The notes beneath the pieces are model-generated. The model was not told where the DNA came from, made no database searches, and saw only the letters and a list, made by a program, of their open reading frames with translations. A program made the translations under genes and the position numbers. From Moritella sp. Urea-trap-13 (lineage in GTDB: Bacteria; Pseudomonadota; Gammaproteobacteria; Enterobacterales; Moritellaceae): DNA of 64,000 nucleotides. Positions within the stretch are counted from its first letter, which is position 1. The number at the start of each line of letters is the position of its first letter. Positions 63,592-64,000 of this stretch are shown one piece after another. The stretch lies in contig NZ_PJCA01000031.1 of assembly GCF_002836355.1 (NCBI RefSeq), positions 372,001 through 436,000 on the forward strand, written 5' to 3'.

Positions 63592-64000
63592 ATGAACGGA
63601 CTTAAGCATTATAAACGTATCCGAGTACAACTGTTGTTAATGCCGTTTTTGTTGTTGTACGGGTGTGCAACTGCTCCCGCTGATATGTCGCTACAAATGG
63701 CTGGGATGACAGCAATTACACCAATCGACTCGGCGGATAAACCAGTCGTGGAACCTAGAAAATTAAACTTTGCATTTGAATACAAGCAAGTGGCACTGAC
63801 CAAAGGTCAACGTAACCGTTTGCTTTATCTGTATGACTGGCGGCATGGCGCGATCATTAGCTATGGTAAAGCCAAAGCAGATAATGATTACACCGCATTA
63901 TCTATTGGTCATCAACGTGTGCAATCCATAGTGCAAGCGTTGACTAAAAACCAACAAGTGATTCAGGTTAACTTTGATCCATTGTTAGACCTTGACTCAG
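63592..64000 (+). CDS. OmpA-like lipoprotein, 5' part (truncated by window end)
   Basis: A frame from ATG 63592 runs off the right edge and gives about 136 residues. The N-terminus is a lipoprotein signal, basic (KHYKRIRVQ) then hydrophobic (LLLMPFLLLYG) with Cys at the lipobox (LLYGC). Further on, GKAKADNDYTALSIGHQRVQ SIVQAL resembles the start of an OmpA-like peptidoglycan-binding domain. GGGAG lies 7 nt upstream. Polysaccharide loci of vibrios, such as syp, include an OmpA-like outer-membrane protein, so this is a plausible component. The rest is outside the window. Confidence 0.7.
   Translation, partial: MNGLKHYKRIRVQLLLMPFLLLYGCATAPADMSLQMAGMTAITPIDSADKPVVEPRKLNFAFEYKQVALTKGQRNRLLYLYDWRHGAIISYGKAKADNDYTALSIGHQRVQSIVQALTKNQQVIQVNFDPLLDLDS

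Noticed and set aside
1-64000. CRISPR arrays, insertion sequences, prophage genes or rRNA
   Set aside because: No regularly spaced repeats, transposase or integrase domains, or rRNA stretches were seen.

Overview
The window looks like a chromosomal segment of a marine, facultatively anaerobic gammaproteobacterium. FabV, the norM/ribE divergent pair, NorR next to an Hmp flavohemoprotein, YgiQ, RadD and a DUF1302/DUF1329 pair fit the Vibrio/Shewanella/Moritella neighbourhood. A Moritella-like genus is my best guess, but this is inference from gene content, not a search result. I see no phage, IS element, rRNA or CRISPR array. The gene order reads as ordinary chromosome with one striking accessory block at the left end.

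Layout. 1-8.8 kb: a formate block. A Cys-type molybdenum formate dehydrogenase is encoded with two electron-transfer subunits of the sulfhydrogenase/AsrAB type (minus strand). Divergent from it is a FocA-family channel translationally coupled to a P2-type cation ATPase, which converges on a helical protein plus a lipoprotein cytochrome c. 9-17 kb: a CDP-alcohol phosphatidyltransferase, a 61-aa gene behind a textbook FNR promoter, htpX with a CpxR box, a DASS transporter, a glycerate-kinase-like gene, fumC and two tRNA-Val genes with an odd anticodon loop. 17-24 kb: a nitric-oxide block with hmp (sigma54 promoter, three NorR-type boxes, FNR box), a halogenase-like flavoprotein and norR. 24-28 kb: norM, ribE, lrgAB and queE.

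29-45 kb: an outer-membrane DUF1302/DUF1329 pair, a MerR regulator, mobB, an RND efflux pair, radD, a thiolase/multifunctional beta-oxidation pair and a RIO kinase. 46-50 kb: a LysR-regulated aldehyde-detoxification pair (DJ-1-like and YqhD-like). 50-60 kb: dcuC and mogA around an intergenic region with FNR-like sites, two YbaK-type deacylases around a small unknown gene, ygiQ, fabV and a NIF3-family gene. 60-64 kb: the start of a cell-surface polysaccharide locus (two glycosyltransferases, a hexapeptide acyltransferase and an OmpA-like lipoprotein cut by the window end).

How it works together. Much of the window serves low-oxygen life. The formate dehydrogenase needs bis-MGD molybdenum cofactor, and mobB and mogA lie in the same window. 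FNR boxes occur near hmp, norR, dcuC/mogA and the 61-aa gene. NorR boxes tie hmp, norR and possibly the flavoprotein to NO. The most unusual elements are the formate dehydrogenase with sulfhydrogenase-like partners, the FocA-P-type ATPase coupling, and tRNA-Val genes carrying C33.
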